A DNA stretch of 64,000 nucleotides, from the NCBI RefSeq assembly GCF_013255915.1, contig NZ_CP053896.1, forward strand, positions 4,526,001 through 4,590,000, read 5' to 3'. The position numbers were made by a program, and so were the translations under genes. Below are positions 9,004-18,947 of the stretch, one piece after another. The notes under the pieces are model-generated. The model ran no database searches. It was not told the DNA's origin and worked only from the letters and a program-made list of their open reading frames with translations. Numbering within the stretch: the stretch's first letter is position 1; every line of letters begins with the position of its first letter. This DNA is from Providencia rettgeri (lineage in GTDB: Bacteria; Pseudomonadota; Gammaproteobacteria; Enterobacterales; Enterobacteriaceae).

Positions 9004-10050
9004 ATGAAAATATTGGTGATCGGCCCTTCATGGGTAGGGGATATGATGATGTCACAAAGCCTTTATCGCACGATCAAGGCTTTACATCCCCATGCACAGA
9101 TTGACGTGATGGCGCCACAATGGTGCCGTCCTTTACTCGCCAAAATGCCTGAAGTTAGCGAAGCCATTCCTATGCCTCTTGGGCATGGTACACTGGAAAT
9201 TAGTGAACGTCGTCGATTAGGCCAAAGTTTACAGGCAAATGGCTATGACCAAGCGATTGTGCTACCCAATTCCTTAAAGTCTGCACTTGTGCCTTTCTTC
9301 GCAAAAATCCCCAAAAGAACGGGATGGCGTGGTGAAATGCGCTATGGTCTACTCAATGATATTCGCCCACTCAATAAAGACGCTTTTCCTTTAATGGTGC
9401 AGCGGTATGTTGCGCTTGCTTATGATAAGCAAACTATTCGATCAGCTGCTGATATTCCGACACCCATTTTACCGCCTAAACTGGTGACTATACCTCAAGA
9501 AGTCGCTGAAACTCTGCAAGCCTTTGGGGTTGATGGTTCTCGCCCTGTTATTGGTTTTTGCCCAGGCGCAGAATTTGGGCCCGCCAAACGTTGGCCCCAC
9601 TACCACTACGCTTCTCTTGCTCAAATACTCATTAGCCAAAAAGGCTATCAAGTGCTGCTATTTGGTTCACAAAAAGACCACGAAGCGGGTGAAGCCATTC
9701 GTTTAGAGCTGACCGATGATGCTAAATTGCATTGCCATAATTTTTCAGGGAAAACATCTTTAGAACAAGCTGTTAATCTAATCGATGCCTGTACTGCAGT
9801 TGTCAGTAATGACTCTGGTTTGATGCATGTCGCGGCAGCGCTAGGTAAACCTCTTGTCGCCTTATATGGCCCAAGTAGCCCTGACTTTACACCGCCATTA
9901 TCAGATAAAGCAGAAGTGATCCGCCTAATTACGGGGTACCACAAAGTGCGTAAAGGTGACGGTGAAAGTGGTTATCACCAAAGTTTGATTGATATCCAAC
10001 CCCAATTAGTTATCGATGCGTTAGCTCGGTTAAATATAGGTATTGAATGA
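9004..10050 (+). CDS. waaF: ADP-heptose:LPS heptosyltransferase II
   Basis: GT9 enzyme that adds the second L,D-heptose to heptose I of the LPS inner core, on the cytoplasmic face. The 348 residues have MKILVIGPSWVGDMMMSQSLY at the start (acceptor loop), PGAEFGPAKRWP, and the ADP-heptose-binding segment NDSGLMHVAAALGKPLVALYGPSSP. The length equals E. coli WaaF. It follows hldD by 23 nt and overlaps waaC by 4 nt (ATGA). Confidence 0.97.
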   Translation: MKILVIGPSWVGDMMMSQSLYRTIKALHPHAQIDVMAPQWCRPLLAKMPEVSEAIPMPLGHGTLEISERRRLGQSLQANGYDQAIVLPNSLKSALVPFFAKIPKRTGWRGEMRYGLLNDIRPLNKDAFPLMVQRYVALAYDKQTIRSAADIPTPILPPKLVTIPQEVAETLQAFGVDGSRPVIGFCPGAEFGPAKRWPHYHYASLAQILISQKGYQVLLFGSQKDHEAGEAIRLELTDDAKLHCHNFSGKTSLEQAVNLIDACTAVVSNDSGLMHVAAALGKPLVALYGPSSPDFTPPLSDKAEVIRLITGYHKVRKGDGESGYHQSLIDIQPQLVIDALARLNIGIE

Positions 10051-11015
10051 TGAGAGTATTATTAGTCAAAACATCTTCAATGGGAGATATTTTACACTCA
10101 TTACCTGCGCTGACCGATGCACAACAAGCCATACCCGATATCCAGTTCGATTGGGTCGTTGAAGAAGGCTTTGCACAAATTCCAACATGGCATAGTGCCG
10201 TTAACCAAGTGATCCCTGTGGCTATTCGTCGCTGGCGTAAAAATTGGTTTTCTGCACCGATCAGAGCCGAACGTGCAGAATTTCGCAAGAAATTACAAGC
10301 AACACATTATGACGCAATCATTGATGCGCAAGGGTTATTGAAGAGTGCCTTTCTTGTCACCCGCTTAGCTCATGGCGATAAACATGGCTATGACCGCCAT
10401 AGTATTCGCGAACCATTAGCCAGCTTCTTTTATGACCATCGTTACGCAATTAGTAAGCAACAACATGCCGTTGAACGTATTCGCCAGTTATTTGCCAAAA
10501 GTCTTGGTTACGCCTGCCCAACACAGCAAGGGGATTACGCAATTGCTCGACACTTTTTACAGTCAGAAGAAGAGCATCAAAGCCCTTATGTCATTTTCCT
10601 GCACTCAACTACTCGTGATGATAAGCACTGGCCTGAAAAAAATTGGCGAGAACTCATCGGGCTAATGGCTGGGAGTGGTATCAAAATCAAATTACCGTGG
10701 GGAGCACCTCATGAGCAACAGCGCGCAGAGCGATTAGCAAAAGACTTTGATTTTGTAGAGGTTTTACCTAAACTCACTTTAGCCGAAGTTGCACAGCAAA
10801 TTGCTAATGCTAAAGCCGTGGTTTCTGTCGATACTGGGCTTAGCCATTTAACCGCCGCGCTTGATAAACCCAATTTTACCCTGTTTGGCCCCACTGACCC
10901 CGGCTTGATTGGAGGATATGGGCAAGGGCAGCATGAAATTAAGTCAGTTGATAATTCAATGGCAAGTATTAGTGCTGACGAAGTTTATCAGCAACTAATT
11001 GACACGATAAAATAA
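10047..11015 (+). CDS. waaC: ADP-heptose:LPS heptosyltransferase I
   Basis: GT9 enzyme that attaches the first heptose to Kdo2-lipid A. The 322 residues match E. coli WaaC throughout: KTSSMGDILHSLPAL near the start with the catalytic Asp, WVVEEGFAQIP, and the donor site VSVDTGLSHLTAALDKP with FGPTDPGLIGGYG. ATG at 10047 overlaps the waaF stop; a second ATG directly follows and aligns with E. coli MRVLIVKTSS, so either may be used. The stop codon lies inside a terminator stem. Confidence 0.97.
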   Translation: MMRVLLVKTSSMGDILHSLPALTDAQQAIPDIQFDWVVEEGFAQIPTWHSAVNQVIPVAIRRWRKNWFSAPIRAERAEFRKKLQATHYDAIIDAQGLLKSAFLVTRLAHGDKHGYDRHSIREPLASFFYDHRYAISKQQHAVERIRQLFAKSLGYACPTQQGDYAIARHFLQSEEEHQSPYVIFLHSTTRDDKHWPEKNWRELIGLMAGSGIKIKLPWGAPHEQQRAERLAKDFDFVEVLPKLTLAEVAQQIANAKAVVSVDTGLSHLTAALDKPNFTLFGPTDPGLIGGYGQGQHEIKSVDNSMASISADEVYQQLIDTIK

Positions 11016-11050
11016 ACGGTTAGCGTTTGAATATAAAGTAACCGTTTATT
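11011..11050 (+). terminator. Terminator of hldD-waaF-waaC
   Basis: A perfect 12-bp stem, AATAAACGGTTA/TAACCGTTTATT, with a 16-base loop, overlapping the waaC stop codon and followed by TTAT. It probably acts on the reverse strand too, for the convergent glycosyltransferase gene. Confidence 0.7.
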
Positions 11051-11069
11051 TATATCAGCTTACTATGCC

Positions 11070-12536
11070 CTATTTCATATTCTCTGGCGCAATAAACCCA
11101 AAGCACATAGTTTCAGGTTCTGCATCTGGCTCAGAACGATAAATCACATCTTCTTTTTCTATCGTAAACTGTGGCCAGAACTTACGAACCTTAGCGAAGT
11201 TTTCATGGGCACAATCATCGTATTTTTTACCCAGTAATAAAGCACCATGTTGACGAATTTCAGCTTCCGTAATCTCACGGTTATACACATTCGGTGGCAT
11301 ATGCTTTTCCATAGACCAAGGCTGAATGACATGTGGTCTGTCCTTGCCATAAATAATAAACCATTGATACTGATTATCTTCGCCACCGACATATTTTACA
11401 GGTGTGTTATAACGTTCATACCAACGCTGTTCCCCATCTGCAATTAAGGTTTTAACACCAATAAATTTTTGCCCCGCTCCACGAATATTCGCAGCCTGAA
11501 CGGTAATATAACCAACTACCACTAAAACACCAAAAATTGCAAAACCCACTAATGACTTCTTAAACGGTTTTCTTGGCATTTCTATTATTGAGCCAACAAA
11601 TAGCGGTGCGCTGATAGCCATAAATGGCTGCAGCCATTCAGTTATTCGACCACCATCGTGGAAAGAGAACCAGCCATATATCACCACTAATGGAAATAAA
11701 ATAATGAAGTTAGCCATGCGGTTAGGCAATGCTTTAGGCCACCCTAGCTTTCCACCACAGCTATAAACGACAATCGCCGCAATCACTAATGGGTAAAACA
11801 CGCTTAGTGCCGCTTGTGTGGTGTGAAGATTAAACCCAGGGTCGATTTGTGAATCCACCCATTTGAAAGCCGAAAAGTCCGTTGCCATCAACCAAAAGAA
11901 ATTAGGCAATACCAAAGCAAACCACAATGCAATTGCAAGGTAAAAAACAGGATGACGGTAACTTTGGCGAACCTGTTTCACAAATATAGTTAACAAGAAA
12001 ACAGACCCAACTAGCGCCAACGTTGAATATTTCCCCATTGTTGCAAGGCCTGCAAATAAGGCAAACGGTAACCACCATGCAGGATTATCATCAACCGCAC
12101 GTAAAAAGAAATAAATAACCCAAGGCCATAATGTCACTAGAATATAGTTATCATTATAAGGAATGATATCGAAATTAATGACACCTGATAAATTCAGCAT
12201 TAGCATTGCAAACCAAGCAAAATCGCGACGCCCAGTTAAACGGAAGGCTAGCTTCCATACCCCAAGTAAACCAAATGCAATACCGACAAAATGGCTAAAA
12301 TACCAATAAAAACTATAGGGGATATCGAGGTAAATTGCAGGCCACATCATTACACCAACAAACCATGGGTTTTTAGGTGATCCCCACTCCCCATTCATCC
12401 CCCAATTCACTGCTTCTACTGTGTCATAAGGTACGGTAGGGTCGAAATAAAAACTCGCTAAGATCCAAACGATGGCATAGCTTATGACCCATACATAAAC
12501 ATATTTATTTGAAATTGATTGATTAATGGCTGGCAT
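11070..12536 (-). CDS. GT-C membrane glycosyltransferase (ArnT/PMT_2-like)
   Basis: A 488-residue polytopic membrane protein with a first periplasmic loop bearing acidic residues (FDPTVPYDTVEAVNWG), about ten or more hydrophobic helices between residues 10 and 360, and a soluble periplasmic C-terminal domain (about 360-488). This layout fits the ArnT/RgtA/PMT_2 group, which transfers a sugar from a polyprenyl-phosphate donor to lipid A, core or protein. It sits between waaC and waaA, so a core or lipid A acceptor is likely. The sugar cannot be told from sequence; GalA or Ara4N are known for relatives. The gene is monocistronic, converging on waaC. Confidence 0.7.
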   Translation of the reverse strand: MPAINQSISNKYVYVWVISYAIVWILASFYFDPTVPYDTVEAVNWGMNGEWGSPKNPWFVGVMMWPAIYLDIPYSFYWYFSHFVGIAFGLLGVWKLAFRLTGRRDFAWFAMLMLNLSGVINFDIIPYNDNYILVTLWPWVIYFFLRAVDDNPAWWLPFALFAGLATMGKYSTLALVGSVFLLTIFVKQVRQSYRHPVFYLAIALWFALVLPNFFWLMATDFSAFKWVDSQIDPGFNLHTTQAALSVFYPLVIAAIVVYSCGGKLGWPKALPNRMANFIILFPLVVIYGWFSFHDGGRITEWLQPFMAISAPLFVGSIIEMPRKPFKKSLVGFAIFGVLVVVGYITVQAANIRGAGQKFIGVKTLIADGEQRWYERYNTPVKYVGGEDNQYQWFIIYGKDRPHVIQPWSMEKHMPPNVYNREITEAEIRQHGALLLGKKYDDCAHENFAKVRKFWPQFTIEKEDVIYRSEPDAEPETMCFGFIAPENMK

Positions 12537-12735
12537 ATAGTCTTAGAAAGATAAGCAAAAGTTCCAACATTCCATTTGGATACTACTCTAATAGTAATAA
12601 ACCAAATCGAATGACTCTATAATAAACGAGGCAGTGTACTATAGTTTAAATGCAATGCTAGGATGTGCCAGAAAATATTCACAATCTATTGTTGTAATGT
12701 TCAAGTTAATATTCAAAAAAAGACATTACTTGGGA

Positions 12736-14016
12736 TTATTGCTCTCGCGGAGGCAAATAGGGTTGCAATAGTTTTAATAATCTTTGAAGGGCACCTTGGT
12801 TCTCATGAAGAACTTCGGCGGCATGACGTCCATAATATAACCGGTAATCTTCATCAGAAAGCAAACTCGTCACGGCTTGAGCCATCGACTCACTGTCTGT
12901 CACCGTAATTAATCCATCTGCTTGAGTCAGTTTTCCGCAAATATCTTTAAAATTAAATGTGTGAGGCCCCATTAACACGGGTAGCGCATGGGCTGCTGCT
13001 TCGAGTGGGTTATGCCCCCCAGTCTCTACCAAGCTTCCCCCAACAAAGGCAATATCCGCAATTCCATATAGCAACATCAATTCGCCCATAGTATCGCCAA
13101 TCACCACTTGAACATCTGCAGTAGGGATCGTGTTGGCACTACGACGAATAAACGTTAAACCAGCTTTTTGAGTTAGTTCTTCCGCTTTTGCAAAGCGTTC
13201 AGGGTGACGCGGTACTAAAATTAATAATAGATCAGGAAATCGTTTTAATAACTGTTGATGTGTTTCTAAAACAATGGCTTCCTCACCCTCATGAGTGCTG
13301 GTCGCTATCCAAACTGGGCGATGTGCTGCCCATTGGCGGCGTAAAGTTATTGCCCTGACAGCTAATTCAGGCGTTACAGAGATATCAAACTTCAGGCTCC
13401 CTGTTACACTCAATTGCATCCGCCGCAACCCTAATTGAACGAAACGTTCACCATCTTCCTGATGTTGTGCTGCGACCATAGTGACATTACGTAGCATACG
13501 TTTCACAAAGCTACCGAGCTTTTGATACCCAGCAGCAGAGCGCTCAGAAAGTCTCGCATTTGCAATAACCAATGGAATTTTACGTTTATACAATTGGTTA
13601 ATCATGTTTGGCCATAATTCAGTTTCCATAATGATCACAAGTTTTGGGTCGACTTGTTTCAGGAAACGACGCATAGAACCAGGGAGGTCATAAGGTAAAT
13701 AGACGTGGTCAACATCGTCGCCAAATGCAGAAAGAACACGCTCTGAGCCAGTTGGCGTCATTGTTGTTACTGTAATTGGCAGAGACGGATAGTGATGGCG
13801 AAGTGCACGGACTAGTGGAACGGCTGCAAGAGTTTCCCCGACAGAAACTGAATGTAATAAAATGCCTTGAGGTTTTACTTTTCCTGCACAAAAGCCGTAA
13901 CGTTCGCCCCAACGTTTACGATACGCAGGCGCTTTACGGCTGCGCAGCAATAGGCGAACCCATATAAATGGCTGGATAAGATAAAGAAGTACCTGATATA
14001 AACGCAGCAATAACAT
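12736..14016 (-). CDS. waaA: 3-deoxy-D-manno-octulosonic acid transferase
   Basis: Adds two Kdo residues from CMP-Kdo to the tetra-acylated lipid A precursor. The 426 residues are close to E. coli WaaA (425): an N-terminal membrane anchor (VLLYLIQPFIWVRLLL), the RGRKAPAYRKRW-like basic stretch, HSVSVGETLAA with the catalytic glutamate, METELWPN, and C-terminal FVGGSLVETGGHNPLEAAA. The start is placed at ATG 14016; an upstream TTG (14037) would add seven residues with no counterpart. coaD follows on the opposite strand, unlike E. coli, where coaD is cotranscribed with waaA. Confidence 0.95.
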   Translation of the reverse strand: MLLLRLYQVLLYLIQPFIWVRLLLRSRKAPAYRKRWGERYGFCAGKVKPQGILLHSVSVGETLAAVPLVRALRHHYPSLPITVTTMTPTGSERVLSAFGDDVDHVYLPYDLPGSMRRFLKQVDPKLVIIMETELWPNMINQLYKRKIPLVIANARLSERSAAGYQKLGSFVKRMLRNVTMVAAQHQEDGERFVQLGLRRMQLSVTGSLKFDISVTPELAVRAITLRRQWAAHRPVWIATSTHEGEEAIVLETHQQLLKRFPDLLLILVPRHPERFAKAEELTQKAGLTFIRRSANTIPTADVQVVIGDTMGELMLLYGIADIAFVGGSLVETGGHNPLEAAAHALPVLMGPHTFNFKDICGKLTQADGLITVTDSESMAQAVTSLLSDEDYRLYYGRHAAEVLHENQGALQRLLKLLQPYLPPREQ

Positions 14017-14138
14017 TCGATCTGATTCACTTACCAAAATTGGCGCTATCTTACCATAAAGCTCAGATAAAAGTGTGCAGAATATGCACCTAAAAATAGC
14101 AGTAAAATCTTATCTACAGTTGCAACCATGCTAGATAG

Positions 14139-14703
<565 letters not shown>

Positions 14704-14711
<8 letters not shown>

Positions 14712-15513
14712 GACACTGCGGACAAAAGAAAGTACTGCGTTGCCCCTGTTTAATGCTTTCTATTGGCGTACCACACATTGAGCAGGGTTCCCCCTTTTTC
14801 CCATAGACAAACAATTCTTGGGCAAAGTAACCCGGCTTACCATCCGACTGTAAAAAATCTTTTAGTGTCGTGCCGCCTTGCTCAATGGAGCGTTGTAACA
14901 CCTTTTTGATCTGTTGCACGAGTTCAGTAATTTCAGCCAGTGTTAATGTATTAGTGATTTTTTCAGGTGATATTTTCGTCGCAAATAATGCTTCATTGGC
15001 ATAAATATTACCCACACCAACAACCACTTTGTTATCCATTAACCACGGCTTAACGGCCACTTTTTTCTTTTGCGCTAATTCATAAAGATATTGGGGATTA
15101 AAGGCATCTGATAATGGCTCAGGTCCTAAGTGTGCAAGTACCGAACTGTTTTCTAAATCATCACACCAGAGCCATGCGCCAAAACGACGAGGGTCCGTAT
15201 AGCGCAGTACTTTGCCATCTCGCATAACTAAATCTACATGGTCATGTTTTTCTTCAGGTAATTCTTCGGTCAAAATACGCACACTACCAGACATTCCCAA
15301 ATGAACAATAATCCAACCTGTTTGCAATTCAATCAGTAGATATTTGGCCCGGCGTTGGACACTCAGAACCGCTTCATCTGATAAGCTTTTAATTTGTTCA
15401 CTGACTGGCCAACGTAATCGACTGTTGCGTACAACTGCATAAGAGATTGTATTTCCGACTAAATGTGGCTCTATTCCACGACGGCTGGTTTCAACTTCTG
15501 GTAGTTCTGGCAT
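14704..15513 (-). CDS. mutM: Formamidopyrimidine-DNA glycosylase
   Basis: Bifunctional glycosylase/AP lyase that removes 8-oxoguanine and Fapy lesions. The start is fixed by chemistry: the mature N-terminus must be Pro2-Glu3 (MPELPEVE), so ATG 15513 is right and four upstream codons are not used. The 269 residues equal E. coli MutM. They include KYLL with the catalytic lysine region, [22 protein letters not shown] (H2TH), and a C-terminal zinc finger CSMCGTPI...CPQCQ. It lies 21 nt after the last core glycosyltransferase gene on the same strand, so it may be read through from the waa operon. Confidence 0.97.
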
Positions 15514-15534
15514 ATATAAACTCACATTTCTTGC

Positions 15535-16680
15535 TTAGGGATACCATTTTGCAATCACCCTCATGAGCTCATCTTTAACAATTTCCCAAGTGAAATTATC
15601 ATAAGCATGTTTTTTGGCATGATAGGCTATGTCTTGGCTATTTGGGTGCTCTAACGCACTAGTAATATCTTCAGCCATACTTAAAGGCGAAAGTGGCTCC
15701 CTGAAAATAAACCCAGTTTCATTATGTGAAATAAATTCCACCATTGCTCCTCGCTGGCTCGCTATCACAGGGCGCCCGGAAGCCATCGCCTCTAATGCGA
15801 CCATACAAAATGGCTCTGGGGCGATGGAAGGTACAGCAACCACATCCGCAAGAGAATAATAGTGTCGGATCTTTTCAGGATGAACACCACCTAAGAAAAT
15901 ACATTGTTCATCCAAATTTTTTGCATAATCTTTTACTTCATCTTGATATTGCGCTAATTCACCTTTTAACGCGGCATTTGGGTCACCCACAATGACGAGC
16001 TTATAACGAGGGCCTTTTTTAAAAAAAGTCTCGCACGCCTGCATTAATTCAAGTAATCCTTTATCCCTAGCGATTCGGCCAGCGAATAAAACTATTTTAT
16101 CTTCTGCTGTTAGCCCAAAATCCTCACGTTTGACCTCAGGAGGCTGAGCATAAATTTCACCATCAAACCCATTACGGACCACTTCAATAAGCGCATTTGG
16201 TAAACGTTCTCTGTACCAGTTTTTCATAAAATGACTTGGCACTATGATTTTTATGTCTTCAGGAACATCTTTAGGCTCATACAAATTATGCATGTGTAAC
16301 ACAACGTTATTATGCCCTTCTTTCTTAATTATTTTTTTGAAGGATTTAATATGATTGTGAACAAAAATAACGCTTTCATTCGGATTTGGCGAAAATTGAT
16401 GTTTAATTTTGACAATTCTATCTGCATAAGAATATGGATCTAATCTTGTCCATTTCTTGAATAGCCTTGTATACACTTTTCCAAACTTAATACGCTCAAT
16501 TTCACAATACTTATTAACAACAGAATGAGCACTATACCCATCATTTCGTATACAAACGATTCGGTTTTCAATGTCTAATCGTTTGGCGACATTGTACATC
16601 CACGATTCAATTGCTGCCGCACTTTTAGGCGGTATAGAAAATATAGGAGAAACTGTTAAGATAATTTTATTAATCATCAT
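15535..16680 (-). CDS. Family 4 glycosyltransferase of the LPS core cluster
   Basis: Retaining GT-B glycosyltransferase, about 381 residues from ATG 16680 (a second ATG follows at once). The Glyco_transf_4 N-half begins VSPIFSIPPKSAAAIE. The C-half shows VLFAGRIARDKGLLELM, VIVGDPN and the EX7E motif EPFCMVALEAMASG that binds the nucleotide-sugar. As the last glycosyltransferase gene of the waaQ operon it probably adds an outer-core sugar. I do not recognise a precise E. coli counterpart; relatives act on UDP-glucose, UDP-GlcNAc or UDP-GalA. The upstream in-frame extension (24 codons) overlaps the preceding GT8 gene and is unlikely to be translated. Confidence 0.8.
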   Translation of the reverse strand: MMINKIILTVSPIFSIPPKSAAAIESWMYNVAKRLDIENRIVCIRNDGYSAHSVVNKYCEIERIKFGKVYTRLFKKWTRLDPYSYADRIVKIKHQFSPNPNESVIFVHNHIKSFKKIIKKEGHNNVVLHMHNLYEPKDVPEDIKIIVPSHFMKNWYRERLPNALIEVVRNGFDGEIYAQPPEVKREDFGLTAEDKIVLFAGRIARDKGLLELMQACETFFKKGPRYKLVIVGDPNAALKGELAQYQDEVKDYAKNLDEQCIFLGGVHPEKIRHYYSLADVVAVPSIAPEPFCMVALEAMASGRPVIASQRGAMVEFISHNETGFIFREPLSPLSMAEDITSALEHPNSQDIAYHAKKHAYDNFTWEIVKDELMRVIAKWYP

Positions 16681-16681
16681 A

Positions 16682-17698
16682 TTATTTTCTTTTTTTTGCG
16701 TATTTTTCAAACAAATAGCAAATGCCCGACAAAATACCTGATAAATACGCACCCCGCTTTAATAGGTGTTTATATTCCTTTTTCCTTTCAACAAATTTAG
16801 TGGCATGTTTTAAATCATCCTTTGTCCAAGGTGATTGTGCTAATGCTTTATAAAAAGACTGAGAAGAAGGATAATTCGCCCATGTATGCCAAGGTTTACT
16901 CACACCAGTGTAATGAATTAAAACCGTTTCGGGTGTAATAATGGTTTGGTATTTTTGATGTGTTCGGTCATACAGCTCATTTTTTAGGGTGTAAACTGTA
17001 TTAAATTTTTTATTAAGCAGTATCAGGTCATTTCTTAAAATAAGGTTTAATACATCTTGATCAGGGTATTTAAACCGTTGTTTCGCATTTTCTGCAGACA
17101 ACAACTCAAAACATTGCTGAGTAACTCGTTTTTCGTGCCACTTCTTTAAATTCACAAACATAACACCCGAGTTAAAATAGGTCTCAGATAACTGTGGTGT
17201 GTGTAATCGCGTTTCACTTTTTGTTCTTACACCGATGTCATCAGCAATAACACCACAAACTTTGTCTTCAATTAAATTGGCTGCCAAATCTAATTGACCA
17301 TCACAGATAACATCCGCATCTAAATATAAGGCAACATCATAATCTTTCGAGAGATAATCTAAAGCAACTAACCGAAAGTACATCGCTGAGGACCAAACAT
17401 CAGAAGCCGGCAATGTTTTTAATAATTGATTATCCAATTCATAAACATGAAATTCAGCTGAAAACTGATGAGAAATAACCTTCAATTTCTCTAAAAAGCT
17501 AGGGCTGACTTTATCTAAAAAATAATGAAATCTGAAGAACGTATTTGGGTTATTAATAAGTAAAGAGACCGCTGAAACACCCGCACCAAACTGATAGTTT
17601 TCATCCGAACCATAAATAACATCAAGACATGGTAAAGAGGTATTACTAGCATTAGCCCCCTCATTTAGCAGATATTTATTTGTTATCAGGTTATTCAT
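16682..17698 (-). CDS. Family 8 LPS core glycosyltransferase (WaaI/WaaJ-like)
   Basis: Retaining GT8 enzyme, 338 residues. Landmarks are the N-terminal LDVIYGSDENYQFGAGVS nucleotide-binding start, the metal-binding DXD in ALYLDADVICDG, NSGVMFVNLKKW, DQDVLN, and the C-terminal PWHTWANYP, found in the E. coli WaaI/WaaO/WaaJ group that adds glucose or galactose to the outer core. Which donor and acceptor it uses cannot be read off. The start overlaps the waaL end by 8 nt. The gene at 18948-19958 is a clear paralogue, and the pair flanks waaL. Confidence 0.85.
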   Translation of the reverse strand: MNNLITNKYLLNEGANASNTSLPCLDVIYGSDENYQFGAGVSAVSLLINNPNTFFRFHYFLDKVSPSFLEKLKVISHQFSAEFHVYELDNQLLKTLPASDVWSSAMYFRLVALDYLSKDYDVALYLDADVICDGQLDLAANLIEDKVCGVIADDIGVRTKSETRLHTPQLSETYFNSGVMFVNLKKWHEKRVTQQCFELLSAENAKQRFKYPDQDVLNLILRNDLILLNKKFNTVYTLKNELYDRTHQKYQTIITPETVLIHYTGVSKPWHTWANYPSSQSFYKALAQSPWTKDDLKHATKFVERKKEYKHLLKRGAYLSGILSGICYLFEKYAKKRK

Positions 17699-18929
17699 GG
17701 CACACTCTCTTCTGCTTGGTTGAACTATGCCCCATCATGGCGATTAAAAACCCCAAAAGAATACCTAAGGGTTTAAGGTCCACTTGTTCAAACATTCCAC
17801 GAACCAGATAAAAGCCAATAAGACTTAACAACAATGCAATGAAGGCAAAGTAAATTTCCGGTTCTTCAGACCTATTTTTAATCCCTTGCATTGAGGAATA
17901 GCACATTGACAAAAATACCGCACTAAATATCGCTAACCCTGCAATACCTGCACCAAACCAAATATAAAGCCAAATATTATGGGGCCCGATAGACTTCTTA
18001 AATGTCCATTTCGGATGATTTTTTACAACACTGTTATACTTTTCATGGTAAATTTTATCGCCAAAACCATATCCGATAACTGGATTTTCCAATATGAGCT
18101 CAAAAGCGGTTCCTTGGGTTCCATTAGCATAACGGTAAGAACTGTCTGTCTGCTCCAGCTTATAAAATAATTGTTTACTTGTATCAGGGTAAATTAGCTT
18201 AATAGAAATAAGTGAAACTAATGAAAGGCATAATACAACCCCAATTAGCTTCCAAGGACGTTTAAAACACAAAAATAATAACCCAGCGACTGCAACTGCA
18301 ACCCATGCCCCCCGAGCTAGCGTTCCAAATAAAACAAACAGAAATACAATACTTAAAATATAGAAATAAATAAGTTTAGATTTAGGCAATAAATACCAAA
18401 GAATAGGAAGTATTGGAAAGAAAAAAACTAACGCATCCGAAACATGCCTAAAATCATAGGTAGTAAACGGCAAGATACCCTGCTGATAAGCTATATAGTA
18501 GCGGTATAACTCAACAAGTAAAACTAAGGATAACGATGCAGTAAAACTCGTTAATAATAGTTTTGAAATATCTTTTAGGCTTTCTCTATATAAAATAATC
18601 GGCAATAAAAGAGATAAACTTAGTATTCCATAATTTAATAAATTATTGTTGAGGGTCTTAATCGATACACTTGGTATATCCGAATAAGTTACTGATATAT
18701 AAAGAAAGATAGAAAAAGCACCAACCAAATATAATAGCTTATTATTTAATTTTTCCAACACTTTTTTTGTATCTAAAGATAGATAAACCAAAGATGTCGC
18801 TATCATCAAATAGAACAGAATATGCTTATATCTCGTTACATTTTCCACAAAAAAAAGAACAACAAAAATTAGTACCAAAGTCTTGTTATACTTTGAGAGA
18901 ATACTTTCATTTCTTTCTAAAAAAGACAT
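17691..18929 (-). CDS. waaL: O-antigen ligase
   Basis: Polytopic inner-membrane protein of the Wzy_C/WaaL family that joins undecaprenol-linked O-antigen to the lipid A-core on the periplasmic face. The 412 residues form about twelve hydrophobic helices. A large periplasmic loop (about 235-320) ends in the conserved histidine motif SIGPHNIWLYIWF, and RGAWVAVAVAG earlier supplies a conserved arginine. Sequence conservation is low, as usual for WaaL; placement among core genes supports the call. It is translationally coupled to the next gene downstream. Confidence 0.85.
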   Translation of the reverse strand: MSFLERNESILSKYNKTLVLIFVVLFFVENVTRYKHILFYLMIATSLVYLSLDTKKVLEKLNNKLLYLVGAFSIFLYISVTYSDIPSVSIKTLNNNLLNYGILSLSLLLPIILYRESLKDISKLLLTSFTASLSLVLLVELYRYYIAYQQGILPFTTYDFRHVSDALVFFFPILPILWYLLPKSKLIYFYILSIVFLFVLFGTLARGAWVAVAVAGLLFLCFKRPWKLIGVVLCLSLVSLISIKLIYPDTSKQLFYKLEQTDSSYRYANGTQGTAFELILENPVIGYGFGDKIYHEKYNSVVKNHPKWTFKKSIGPHNIWLYIWFGAGIAGLAIFSAVFLSMCYSSMQGIKNRSEEPEIYFAFIALLLSLIGFYLVRGMFEQVDLKPLGILLGFLIAMMGHSSTKQKRVCHE

Positions 18930-18947
18930 AACTTACCCAATTATTAT

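Noticed and set aside
12576-12590. TTGGATACTACTCTA shared with 56525-56539
   Set aside because: A single 15-base match in 64 kb of AT-rich DNA is expected by chance; flanks share nothing.
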